DNA from: Aliarcobacter sp.
GTDB lineage: Bacteria; Campylobacterota; Campylobacteria; Campylobacterales; Arcobacteraceae
Direction: 5' to 3'
Assembly: GCA_028689025.1 (NCBI GenBank)
Contig: JAQTXA010000002.1
Coordinates: 186,001 to 250,000 of the forward strand
Length of the DNA stretch: 64,000 bases
The first letter of the stretch is position 1. Every line of letters begins with the position of its first letter. The notes beneath the pieces were generated by a model. That model was not told where the DNA came from. It saw only the letters and a program-made list of their open reading frames with translations, and made no database searches. Positions 24,367 through 32,540 of this stretch are shown piece by piece. A program made the position numbers and the translations under genes.

Positions 24367-25788
24367 TTAAAAGTTAATCTCTTTTATCAATTCATCTTTT
24401 TTTATTGGAATATTTCCTACTCGACTTACTTGAATCGCTGCAGCAAGTGAGCCAAGATATGCACTTTCCCATATACTTGCACCAACTATTTTTGCCATAG
24501 ATGTAGAAGTTAAAAAAGAATCCCCTGCTCCACTTACATCTTTTGGATTGATATTTAATGCTGAAATATTATCAGTTAGCAATTCATTTTTATTTGAATT
24601 ATAAATCATCACACCTTCACTTCCTAATGTAGTAAAAATATATTTAGCATCTGATTTTTCATGAAGTTTTTGAGATAAAACTACAAGTCCTGACTCAAAA
24701 TCATTTATAGATAATCTAATTTCTCTCTCTGTTGGGGTTACAATATCCATATTTTTAAATTTAGCTATATCTCCAATTTGAGATGAACTTTGAGAATCTG
24801 CAACCATAAAGATAGATTTTTTTTGAGAATATGCAGTAATATTTTTAATAACTTTTTCAGTTAATACACCATAAGAAAAATCTGAAAAAATTATCAAATC
24901 ATAACTTTCATTGGTATTGGAAATCCTTTTCAGAATTTTTTCTTCTAAATCTTTAGCTATATTGTGTTGTTTTAAATGATTTACTCTCAATAGAGTTTTA
25001 TTCTGAGCTCTAAATCTTTGTTTTAAAGTTGTAGGTCTGGTACTATCCTTTAACAAATACGTGTTTATTCCAAGTTGAGTTAAATATTCTTGTGTATACT
25101 CAAAATTCTCATCGACACCAGCTACAGAAATATAGCTTACTTTTGCACCTAAAGTTTTTGCATGAGAAGCAACAATCGCTGCCCCACCAATAAATTTCTT
25201 ATTTGAAATAGGTGTTACTACAATTGTTGGATCTTCTTGACTCATACCTAAAGCATCACAGGTTATATATTCATCAATAATTGTATCTCCAATAACCAAT
25301 ACATTTAAATTTGAAAACTTATTTATGTAATCAATAAGTTTTGATTTTTCTACTTTGTGTCTTTTAATAAATTTATTATCATGGGCTAAATTTAAAAAAC
25401 TTGTATCAAAATCTTTTAATAAATTTAATGAAGAAAATCCTATCTCCCCAGAAGAAAAAAGAATTTTTCCTTCATAAGATTTCATTATTTCCTCTTCAGG
25501 ATTATATCTATTCTCAAACTCTTTACCTTTAACTAAGATATTAGGTTTTTTTCTTTTTATATATTCCAAAACATCTTCATCTAGTAAAAATGCTTCATCT
25601 ACATAGCTAGTTGCCTTTATTGATTCTAATCTAATATCTTCTTGCAGTAAATTTGTATTGTTTGCTAATTTATCAGAATTTACGCCTACAATTAAATAAT
25701 TACAACTCTCTTTAGCAAATTTAAGTAATCTTAAATGCCCTGGGTGCAAGATATTAAAATTTCCATAGACAAATGCTATTTTTTTCAT
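24367..25788 (-). CDS. Bifunctional nucleotidyltransferase-sugar kinase, HldE-like with reversed domain order
   Basis: A 473-residue fusion. Residues 1-~135 form a cytidylyltransferase-fold domain with the HxGH motif HPGH at 15-18 and GVNSDKLANN. Residues ~150-473 form a PfkB/ribokinase-type kinase with GGAAIVASHAKTLGA and the catalytic DVSGAGDSF (GAGD at 420-423). Both halves resemble HldE, the heptose kinase/adenylyltransferase, but HldE has the kinase first. Neighbouring SIS and transketolase genes support a role on a sugar phosphate. The order of reactions and the nucleotide are inferred. It lies 13 bases after the radical SAM gene and directly before the sugar nucleotidyltransferase gene. 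Confidence 0.85.
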   Translation of the reverse strand: MKKIAFVYGNFNILHPGHLRLLKFAKESCNYLIVGVNSDKLANNTNLLQEDIRLESIKATSYVDEAFLLDEDVLEYIKRKKPNILVKGKEFENRYNPEEEIMKSYEGKILFSSGEIGFSSLNLLKDFDTSFLNLAHDNKFIKRHKVEKSKLIDYINKFSNLNVLVIGDTIIDEYITCDALGMSQEDPTIVVTPISNKKFIGGAAIVASHAKTLGAKVSYISVAGVDENFEYTQEYLTQLGINTYLLKDSTRPTTLKQRFRAQNKTLLRVNHLKQHNIAKDLEEKILKRISNTNESYDLIIFSDFSYGVLTEKVIKNITAYSQKKSIFMVADSQSSSQIGDIAKFKNMDIVTPTEREIRLSINDFESGLVVLSQKLHEKSDAKYIFTTLGSEGVMIYNSNKNELLTDNISALNINPKDVSGAGDSFLTSTSMAKIVGASIWESAYLGSLAAAIQVSRVGNIPIKKDELIKEINF

Positions 25789-25801
25789 TTAAGTCTTCTC
25801 T

Positions 25802-26920
25802 TTATACGAAATTAATATGATTAGGAGGAGTTCCTGTTGGCTCTTCAAGCAAAATATCACCTTTTTTATACCCATCTAAAAACTCATTTACTTTATGTTG
25901 TAAACATAAAGAACCGCACATTGTTTGTGCATCAAAATTTGGAGAAGCTAAATGATTCATAACTTCCCAATATTTATCACCATTCACAATATCTTTGAAT
26001 CTTTGTTGGGTAATGTTTCCTATATGGAATCTGCTATATCTTTCATTAAATAACATTCCACAAGGGGCAACTAATCCAGAACCTGAAATTTGTATTTGAA
26101 AGGGCGCCCCATAACATCTTTGGTAACTTCTTTTACCTTCTGTATTAATTTTTGACCATTTCACACTTACTTGATAATCTTCATCACTATATGATTCTGC
26201 TTCTTCTAAAATATGAGTTAACTGTGCATATTTTGAATAATCAACTCCTAATTTACCATCTTCACTATCACTTGTATGTTTAACAACTAAATAATCTGGT
26301 CTAATTTCTTTACCTAACTTTGCCAAAGGAATAACTTGGTCAGCATCTTCTGGCATAAGTACCATTTGCATACCTATAGTTACATTAAGATTATTTTTTT
26401 TCTTTATCTCAACCATATCTTTTATATTTTGAATTACTTGGTGAAAATGATTTTCATTTACTCCCATAATCTGTGCATATCTTTCTGGCTCTCCTGCTGA
26501 TATATTAATTCTAATATATGTTAAATAAGGCAGAACTCTCTCTAATGCTTCATATCTTAAATTATATCCATGAGTTGCAGATGCCATAGAGATACCTAAT
26601 TGTGCCCCTTTTATAATTGTATGTTCAAATACTGGAGAAAGGGTACTTTCCCCATCACTAACTAAAGAAATGGCTTTTACACCCATTTCTTTACAATCTT
26701 CTAAAAAAGAATCCATATGTTCTTTTGTAATATCAAATCTATCATTTTCTTGAAGCCTTGCATAACAAAAATGACATCCATAATTACAAGCTCTTGTTAA
26801 AGCCATATCAATTGTAAGAGGTGCAATTCTTTCACCTTTTTCCCACTGTTTAATTCTCTCTTGATGCCAATATATTTTTGTAGCATCTAATATATACTTA
26901 TTTTCGTTTTTTATTTTCAT
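25802..26920 (-). CDS. Radical SAM enzyme with SPASM-like C-terminal cysteines (first of two)
   Basis: A 372-residue radical SAM protein. The [4Fe-4S] motif is CNYGCHFC (CxxxCxxC) near residue 47, followed by a GESTLSP segment fitting the SAM glycine region. The C-terminal third has CYGAPF, VAPCGM and CGSLC, a spacing typical of SPASM or twitch auxiliary clusters. It resembles the other radical SAM protein encoded at 29443-30534 in layout, including the KW/W-rich start and the RCYGAPF/KCYSTPF segment. The substrate is unknown; in a sugar cassette, dehydrogenation, epimerisation or deoxygenation are options. Its start overlaps the upstream small gene by 23 bases. Confidence 0.87.
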   Translation of the reverse strand: MKIKNENKYILDATKIYWHQERIKQWEKGERIAPLTIDMALTRACNYGCHFCYARLQENDRFDITKEHMDSFLEDCKEMGVKAISLVSDGESTLSPVFEHTIIKGAQLGISMASATHGYNLRYEALERVLPYLTYIRINISAGEPERYAQIMGVNENHFHQVIQNIKDMVEIKKKNNLNVTIGMQMVLMPEDADQVIPLAKLGKEIRPDYLVVKHTSDSEDGKLGVDYSKYAQLTHILEEAESYSDEDYQVSVKWSKINTEGKRSYQRCYGAPFQIQISGSGLVAPCGMLFNERYSRFHIGNITQQRFKDIVNGDKYWEVMNHLASPNFDAQTMCGSLCLQHKVNEFLDGYKKGDILLEEPTGTPPNHINFV

Positions 26921-27191
26921 CTATTCTATCTTTCAAGAGAATAATTACAGGAAAGTTTCCCAGTTTTTCTCTTATATAATTTTCATATTTAACTAAAAAA
27001 TCATAAACATCTTTTTTATCTACAAAAAGATTAACCTCAATGGCTTGATTTTTTACACTACTAACTTCTAATCTGTCTTTAAAAACATCACTACATGAAT
27101 TAACAATTTTAAACTGTTCATCGTGTGAAAGTTTCTTCCACTCAATTAATTCTGGTGATTCATATCTTTCATAATTATTTGCATCTAACAT
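26898..27191 (-). CDS. Small protein of unknown function in the sugar cassette
   Basis: A 97-residue protein that I do not recognise. It is soluble, charged, has no signal peptide, and ends in a Lys-rich tail. The pattern of short hydrophobic strands and helices (IEVNLFVDKKDVYDFLVKY, then FPVIILLKDR) suggests a small alpha/beta fold. ATG 27191 was chosen because GAAGGG lies about 8 bases upstream; a TTG at 27212 is in frame. It overlaps the transketolase C-part gene by 17 bases and the radical SAM gene by 23 bases, so it is translated with them. It could be an accessory subunit of either. Confidence 0.72.
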   Translation of the reverse strand: MLDANNYERYESPELIEWKKLSHDEQFKIVNSCSDVFKDRLEVSSVKNQAIEVNLFVDKKDVYDFLVKYENYIREKLGNFPVIILLKDRIDENKKRK

Positions 27192-27669
27192 AAACTGGCC
27201 CTTCGTAATCAAACATTTTTTTTATATCATCTTTTAGTGTTTCTGAAGAAGGTGACAATATCAAAAAGTTCTTAAATATTTTTATCATTTCTATATCATC
27301 ATTATCTAAACAATGGCTTCTACCTAATTTTTCAAAATAGTTATTAGCCCCAACACCAATAAGTTTTATATTCATTTTATGTTCATTTAAATCATATCTA
27401 ATTTGTTCATAAGCTCTCATAACTAAAAATGGAATTTGTGAATATACAATAGGTTTTAAACCTGTTAAATACATCCCTGCACTCATACTTATCATCGCTT
27501 GTTCACAAATACCTATATTAAAAGCTCGATTTGAATGATTATTAAAGTAATCATCTAAAACAGCAAATCCCATATCTCCTACAAATAAAGTCATTTTTTC
27601 ATCATTTTTAAAGTAATGATAGATCTCTTTCATCACTTCTTGTTTTGTTGATAATTCATTCATTTTCAT
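27175..27669 (-). CDS. Transketolase, pyrimidine-binding subunit (short)
   Basis: The second half of a split thiamine diphosphate enzyme. The 164 residues correspond to the transketolase Pyr domain: FVGDMGFAVLDDYF, and NIGICEQAMISMSAGMYLTG, which contains the Glu that activates the cofactor. Normal C-terminal halves have about 300 residues because a transketolase C domain follows; here it is absent. The gene overlaps the N-part gene by 14 bases, so the two are made together and should assemble into one active site. Confidence 0.88.
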   Translation of the reverse strand: MKMNELSTKQEVMKEIYHYFKNDEKMTLFVGDMGFAVLDDYFNNHSNRAFNIGICEQAMISMSAGMYLTGLKPIVYSQIPFLVMRAYEQIRYDLNEHKMNIKLIGVGANNYFEKLGRSHCLDNDDIEMIKIFKNFLILSPSSETLKDDIKKMFDYEGPVYVRCK

Positions 27670-28447
27670 TTTCCATTATATATCCATCTTCAGTTGGACA
27701 TCTAAAGTGATGAGCTATAGAATTCTCACAAATATCTATACCCTTTCCTTTTATTGTGTCGCAAAGCATTATAGATATAGATTCATTATTTTGATTAAAA
27801 AACTTATTCATACATTTTTGTAACTCTTTTTCATCATGCCCATCTAATCTATAAAAGTTATCAGTATAAGCATTTAAAACTTTTCCTAATCTTGAATTAT
27901 CTAATCCAACATCGGATACCTTATCCATTGCTTGTAAATTATTCCCATCAACTATCAGAAGTAAATTATCAAGTTTAAACCTATAAGCTAAAGACAATGC
28001 TTCAAAGTTACTTCCTTCTTGCATTTCTCCGTCACCTACAATACAAATAACTTTATTAGGAAGATTTTGCATTTTAAATGATTGTGCCATACCTACAGAT
28101 ATTGGTAAACCATGACCTAATGAACCTGTAGATGCTTCAATCATATATTCTGAATTATAAGTTAAGCACCCTTTTATTGAAGAGCCATTATAAAAAGTAT
28201 TAAGTTCTTCATTTGGTAAAAATCCCAATTCGTTTAAGATTACATAATATGAATATGCTCCATGTCCTTTACTAAAAATTAATCTATCTCTTGTATTGTC
28301 TTTTGGATTAGTTTTATTATATTTTAAAAAATCACGAAATAAAACAGTAAGCATCTCTACGCATGATAAAGAAGGTGCTAAATGACCAGCTTTTGTATTG
28401 CAAGAGAGTCTTATAGTTTTTTTTCTTATATCTTCACTATTTAGCAT
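27656..28447 (-). CDS. Transketolase, diphosphate-binding subunit
   Basis: First half of the split thiamine diphosphate enzyme, 263 residues from ATG 28447. The TPP motif is clear: CIVGDGEMQEG, then about 25 residues, then VDGNNLQ. An N-terminal KAGHLAPSLS and FSKGHGAYSYY are also typical of transketolase. Transketolases move a two-carbon ketol unit between sugar phosphates; related TPP enzymes add two-carbon branches to sugars. In this sugar cassette it may make an unusual ketose phosphate, but that is inference. A GTG-type start at 28468 is possible in the frame; the ATG is preferred because it gives a normal N terminus. It overlaps the epimerase gene by 11 bases. Confidence 0.88.
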   Translation of the reverse strand: MLNSEDIRKKTIRLSCNTKAGHLAPSLSCVEMLTVLFRDFLKYNKTNPKDNTRDRLIFSKGHGAYSYYVILNELGFLPNEELNTFYNGSSIKGCLTYNSEYMIEASTGSLGHGLPISVGMAQSFKMQNLPNKVICIVGDGEMQEGSNFEALSLAYRFKLDNLLLIVDGNNLQAMDKVSDVGLDNSRLGKVLNAYTDNFYRLDGHDEKELQKCMNKFFNQNNESISIMLCDTIKGKGIDICENSIAHHFRCPTEDGYIMENENE

Positions 28448-29432
28448 TATTGTCACCCAAACATTCAAACCAATCTTTTGTAGCTTCCTTTATAGAATTT
28501 TCATTCCAAACTGGTGCTTCTCTCCATTGTTCAATGTTTTCTAACATAATTTTAACACCTTTTTCAAAGGGAACTTTTGGATTCCATCCTAAAATTTTTT
28601 TTATCTTTGAAATATCAGCATAGGTACAATCAGGTTCACCTGGTCTTTTTGGGATATATGTTTTTTCACCGCCTAAAAGCTCAACTAAATAATTTACACT
28701 GTAAGTATTATCACTACCAACATTAAAAATTTCATTTGTAACTTGAGATTTTGCTGCTGTGAAACATGCATCAACAACATCTGTAACAAAAGTAAAATCT
28801 CTAGTTTGTTCACCATCACCTACAATTGTTAAAGGTTGATTATTTAATAATTGCGCTAAAAAAACACCAAAAACGGCACCATAAGTTCCACTTGTTCTAT
28901 GTCTTGGACCATATACATTAAAAAATCTCATAGAAACAATTGGAAGTTTATAAACTTGTCCCCAATGTAAAACATACTCTTCGGCTATTCTTTTAGTATG
29001 AGCATAAGGATATTCAGGTTTTACTAAACTAGTTTCAGGAGTTGGATAAATCTCTGGAATTCCATAACAAGAGCTAGATGCAGCATAAACAAATTTTTTT
29101 AGATTTTTAGATTTTTTACTTGCCTCTAAAATGTTAATTGTTCCATCTACATTTGCTTTATGATATAACAAAGGATTATTTATAGATGGAACTATATCTG
29201 CCATTGCTGCAAAATGAAAAACATAATCAACATCTTCAAAATATTCATCAAACTTTATAGAATAATCACTTATATCAGCTTTTATAAATTTTACTTTTGA
29301 GCTTTTATTTATGTTTTCTTCTCTTCCATTTATTAGATTATCAATAACTATTACTTCAAAACCTTCTTTTATTAATAAATCAACCATATGAGAACCAATA
29401 AAACCTGCTCCTCCAGTAACAATTGCCTTCAT
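28437..29432 (-). CDS. NAD-dependent sugar epimerase/dehydratase (extended SDR)
   Basis: A 331-residue extended short-chain dehydrogenase. The NAD-binding motif is TGGAGFIGSHMVDLLIKEG at the N terminus, the catalytic Tyr-Lys pair lies in YPYAHTKRIAEEY, and ARFFNV-type and RDFTFVTDVV segments match UDP-glucose 4-epimerase-like enzymes. It probably changes the configuration or oxidation state of the nucleotide sugar made in this cassette. It sits between the second radical SAM gene and the transketolase pair. Epimerase, dehydratase or decarboxylase cannot be told apart by eye. Confidence 0.9.
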   Translation of the reverse strand: MKAIVTGGAGFIGSHMVDLLIKEGFEVIVIDNLINGREENINKSSKVKFIKADISDYSIKFDEYFEDVDYVFHFAAMADIVPSINNPLLYHKANVDGTINILEASKKSKNLKKFVYAASSSCYGIPEIYPTPETSLVKPEYPYAHTKRIAEEYVLHWGQVYKLPIVSMRFFNVYGPRHRTSGTYGAVFGVFLAQLLNNQPLTIVGDGEQTRDFTFVTDVVDACFTAAKSQVTNEIFNVGSDNTYSVNYLVELLGGEKTYIPKRPGEPDCTYADISKIKKILGWNPKVPFEKGVKIMLENIEQWREAPVWNENSIKEATKDWFECLGDNNAK

Positions 29433-29442
29433 ACTTTACCTT

Positions 29443-30534
29443 TTATATAAAATTATCATGTGAATTAGGATTTTTTAATCTCCATAAATATCTATTTACC
29501 TCATCCATTCTACAATTAATTCTACAGTTTTTAATATCTAATTCATCTTGAACAAATGATGAACAATCTTTTCTTTTTTCACTTTCCCAAATCTCTTCAA
29601 AACTATTTTTATAAATATTTCCGTAACAAAATTTTTCATCACTTAAATGTGCACTGCAACCATATACATCGCCATTTGCCGAAATGTATCCCCAAAAGAA
29701 TGGAGTTGAATAACATTTTTCATATGATTGTTTTTTTTCTATATATTTTTTCATTGTATTGATTCTAAATACTACATTAAAGTTTTCATCAGAAACCTTA
29801 TCTAATTCATCTTTTATATCTAACATTTTACTATAATCAATATTTTCATACTTAGTTGTTTCACTATACAAATGTTGAGAATAAGGTTTAATAACCAAAT
29901 AATCTATTCCAATTTCTTTACATTTTTTTGCCAAAAGTACAGTTTCATCTTTATTTTCTGGTAAAAGTAACATTTGTACACCTAAAGTACAATTTAAATT
30001 ATTTTTCTTTCTATATTCATTTGCATATTTTAAATTTTCAAAAACTTTTTCAAAATCTTTTTCACTTGTTCTATGAATTTCAGAATATGTTTTTGCACTA
30101 CCTGCGTTTAAACTTACTTTTATCCAAGAACAATTTTCCATACATTTTTCTATATTTTTTTTATTTAAAGGTACAAAATTTGTTGTCAAAGAGGTATCTA
30201 TTCCAATTTTTGAACAATGTTCTACAATAATATCTAAGTTTTTAAATAATAATGGTTCACCTTCTCCTGCAAACATTACACTTTTCACACCATTTTGTGC
30301 CATATTTGTCAAAGTATTTTTTAATACCTCATAATCCAGTGCTTTTTTATCATAGCCCATATAATCAAGCCCACAAAAAGTACATCTGTGATTACAACCA
30401 CCATAAGGTGAAATTTCAACATATATTGGATAAATGCTTTTTTGCTTCTCCCAACTATCTGCCTCTAACCATTTACTCACCCTTGTTGGATGAAGTATAA
30501 GTTTATGAGAATCTATTGAATACGTATCACTCAT
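29443..30534 (-). CDS. Radical SAM enzyme with SPASM-like C-terminal cysteines (second of two)
   Basis: A 363-residue radical SAM protein. CNHRCTFC (CxxxCxxC) near residue 48 holds the SAM cluster, and MFAGEGEPLLF is the GGE-like SAM-binding strand. C-terminal cysteines occur in KCYSTPF, VYGCSAH, KFCYGNI and NCRINCR, as expected for auxiliary clusters. It resembles the protein at 25802-26920 in length, motif spacing and the region around the C-terminal cysteines, so the two are probably paralogues acting in one pathway. The gene overlaps the glycosyltransferase gene by 8 bases. Substrate unknown. Confidence 0.87.
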   Translation of the reverse strand: MSDTYSIDSHKLILHPTRVSKWLEADSWEKQKSIYPIYVEISPYGGCNHRCTFCGLDYMGYDKKALDYEVLKNTLTNMAQNGVKSVMFAGEGEPLLFKNLDIIVEHCSKIGIDTSLTTNFVPLNKKNIEKCMENCSWIKVSLNAGSAKTYSEIHRTSEKDFEKVFENLKYANEYRKKNNLNCTLGVQMLLLPENKDETVLLAKKCKEIGIDYLVIKPYSQHLYSETTKYENIDYSKMLDIKDELDKVSDENFNVVFRINTMKKYIEKKQSYEKCYSTPFFWGYISANGDVYGCSAHLSDEKFCYGNIYKNSFEEIWESEKRKDCSSFVQDELDIKNCRINCRMDEVNRYLWRLKNPNSHDNFI

Positions 30535-31972
30535 TTTTTTCTTTCTCCACTATATTTAGAATTTTTTCTGCAAAATTTTTATATGTAAAAATTTTTATAA
30601 ATGATTCAAATTTCTCATCATTACAATCTACAAACGATTCTAGTAATTCATCTTTAGATTTATAATATATTAAAACATCCTCATAATAAGGAGCTGTATC
30701 TTTTTCTCTACAATCATACAATATTGGTTGACAACCACAAGCAACAGCTTCTAAAACTCTTTGTTGAATTATATAATCTGCATGTGGTGCTAAAGTATAT
30801 TTTGCACTTGAATAAACATTTACTAAATCTTCTCCATAAGTTAATGCACCTTTAAAAAATTTACTCACTTCAGGATAATTTTCCCATCCCCAACCATATA
30901 CTTCTATTTTATATTTTTTTGATAATTCACTTTCACATAACCAAATTACACTAAAATCTCTAACTATATATGGAATAACTTTTTGTATCAAGATATCCTT
31001 ATCTATATAATATTTTGCCAATATATTTTCTATAAAATTGTCATTAAATGATAGCCCTTTTTCTAGTTGGCTTTTCAATTCTTCTATCATATTTTGATCT
31101 AAATTATATGGTTTTATAATATCATTATAAGAAGAACCAATAAATACTATTTTATCCTCTCTTTTTATTTCATTATTAACTTTGAATATTTTTTCATTAA
31201 TTGCAAAATTTTGTCTTTCATAAGGTATTTTTTTTCTTTCAAAACATTTATCAAAAAAACTTGTTAGTGAAAAAAAATGTTCCCTTTTTTTCTTTTTATA
31301 CTCTTCTTTATCCATAATAAATGCCATAGGATCTTGAAACCAAATAAAATTAAAAACATTTTCATTACAAAATGGTAGTACTTGATTTATGTTTATTACG
31401 ATATGGGGATTAAAATTATGATACTCAACAAGTAAAGGTAAATAATCACTCATAGATTCAAATTCTGTTTCATCTAAAAACATTTTTACTTCATACTTAT
31501 CATTTTCTTTTAAAACATCATATATTCCTTTAGAAATATATTGCATAACTGTTGTATATCTAGAACTTGGTATAAATATTCTTAATTTTTCATCGTTAAA
31601 ATCTGGATTTAGATTTAAATTTTCATCAAAATACAACTGGATTAATTTATTTCTATCTGTATTTGCTAAATTTAAAAGCTTTACTAATTGATTAGATAAA
31701 ATTTGACTTCCACCTACACTAAAATCATCATTGTATACAACTACTCTAGTAGGCAATCTATATTTTGTTGTATAAAAGAAATTATAAAAATTTTCCAAGG
31801 GAACAAAAATACAATTTTCGGGTAAATCTTCTCTTTTTTCATCAGCATTGTAATAACATAATTGTTTGCCAAAAATTGTAGGATGTCCAAGCTTGACAAA
31901 ATTATTCTTTTTTGCCTCTTCTATTGCATCTAAAACATTAAAAAAATAACTATCTTCACCAAATTGTTGCAT
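30527..31972 (-). CDS. Glycosyltransferase, CgeB/GT-B-like
   Basis: A 481-residue predicted cytoplasmic glycosyltransferase. The C-terminal ~120 residues fit the Glyco_trans_1_2/CgeB type domain: EVYGWGWENYPEVSKFF, then YSSAKYTLAPHADYIIQQRV and EAVACGCQPILYDC, the usual donor-binding end of GT-B enzymes. The N-terminal half looks like the first Rossmann-like domain (VVVYNDDFSVGGSQILSNQL). There is no membrane segment. In this island it is the only obvious transferase besides Maf, so it may extend the flagellar glycan with the cassette's sugar, or modify a surface polysaccharide. It is followed by an 8-base overlap with the radical SAM gene. Confidence 0.78.
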   Translation of the reverse strand: MQQFGEDSYFFNVLDAIEEAKKNNFVKLGHPTIFGKQLCYYNADEKREDLPENCIFVPLENFYNFFYTTKYRLPTRVVVYNDDFSVGGSQILSNQLVKLLNLANTDRNKLIQLYFDENLNLNPDFNDEKLRIFIPSSRYTTVMQYISKGIYDVLKENDKYEVKMFLDETEFESMSDYLPLLVEYHNFNPHIVININQVLPFCNENVFNFIWFQDPMAFIMDKEEYKKKKREHFFSLTSFFDKCFERKKIPYERQNFAINEKIFKVNNEIKREDKIVFIGSSYNDIIKPYNLDQNMIEELKSQLEKGLSFNDNFIENILAKYYIDKDILIQKVIPYIVRDFSVIWLCESELSKKYKIEVYGWGWENYPEVSKFFKGALTYGEDLVNVYSSAKYTLAPHADYIIQQRVLEAVACGCQPILYDCREKDTAPYYEDVLIYYKSKDELLESFVDCNDEKFESFIKIFTYKNFAEKILNIVEKEKNE

Positions 31973-31973
31973 G

Positions 31974-32540
31974 TTACCCCCTTACTTTAAAATAACTAAA
32001 TATCAAATGATTTATTATACTATGGGCATCTTCTACAAGGCCATATTCACCTTTATTTGTTTCAAAATGTAAACTAATATCAGATAATGATTTAAGTTCT
32101 CCTCCATCAAATCCGGTAAGTCCTACAATTTGACAACCTTGTTCTTTTGCATATTTTGTTGCTTTTACAATATTAGCAGAACTACCACTACAAGAGATAG
32201 CCACAATAATATCTGTAGGAGATAAAATATCTTTTAGTTGCATATAAAAAACATTTTCGAAACCAATATCATTTGATATAGCATAGCTTATTGCTGAGTT
32301 ATCAGATAAAGAAATTACTTTTAAATTTTTAATTTCTCTAATTTTTAACCCTACTGCTAAATCATTTGCCATATGTGAAGCAGTTGCAGAACTTCCACCA
32401 TTTCCCATAATATAAATAGTTGTATTTTCACTTGCATTTAAAAGTATTTTATAAAAACTATTTAAACTATCTAAATCAATTTTATTCATCAGCTCATTTA
32501 ACTGAAAAATGTAATCCTTTGCAAAATCTTTAAATTCCAT
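31974..32540 (-). CDS. SIS-domain sugar phosphate isomerase (GmhA-like)
   Basis: A 188-residue SIS protein. Visible are GNGGSSATASHMANDL near residue 50, AISCSGSSANIVKATKYA and VGLTGFDGG, the pattern of GmhA, which converts sedoheptulose 7-phosphate to an aldoheptose phosphate; a C-terminal VEDAHSIINH may supply the catalytic His. I start at ATG 32540 because AAGGA lies just upstream and this leaves an 11-base overlap with the cytidylyltransferase gene; the frame is open to 32597. With a transketolase and an HldE-like kinase nearby, a ketose phosphate is a plausible substrate. A role in amino-sugar supply for legionaminic acid is the alternative. Confidence 0.85.
   Translation of the reverse strand: MEFKDFAKDYIFQLNELMNKIDLDSLNSFYKILLNASENTTIYIMGNGGSSATASHMANDLAVGLKIREIKNLKVISLSDNSAISYAISNDIGFENVFYMQLKDILSPTDIIVAISCSGSSANIVKATKYAKEQGCQIVGLTGFDGGELKSLSDISLHFETNKGEYGLVEDAHSIINHLIFSYFKVRG

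Noticed and set aside
29556-30500. Plus-strand ORFs rich in His, Leu, Phe and Tyr opposite the second radical SAM gene
   Set aside because: They are antisense shadows of a clear coding sequence, with odd composition and no ribosome sites.
24367-32540. The cassette as the ordinary ADP-heptose pathway for LPS core
   Set aside because: No GmhB phosphatase is seen, the HldE-like fusion has reversed domains, and the transketolase and two radical SAM genes have no place in that pathway.
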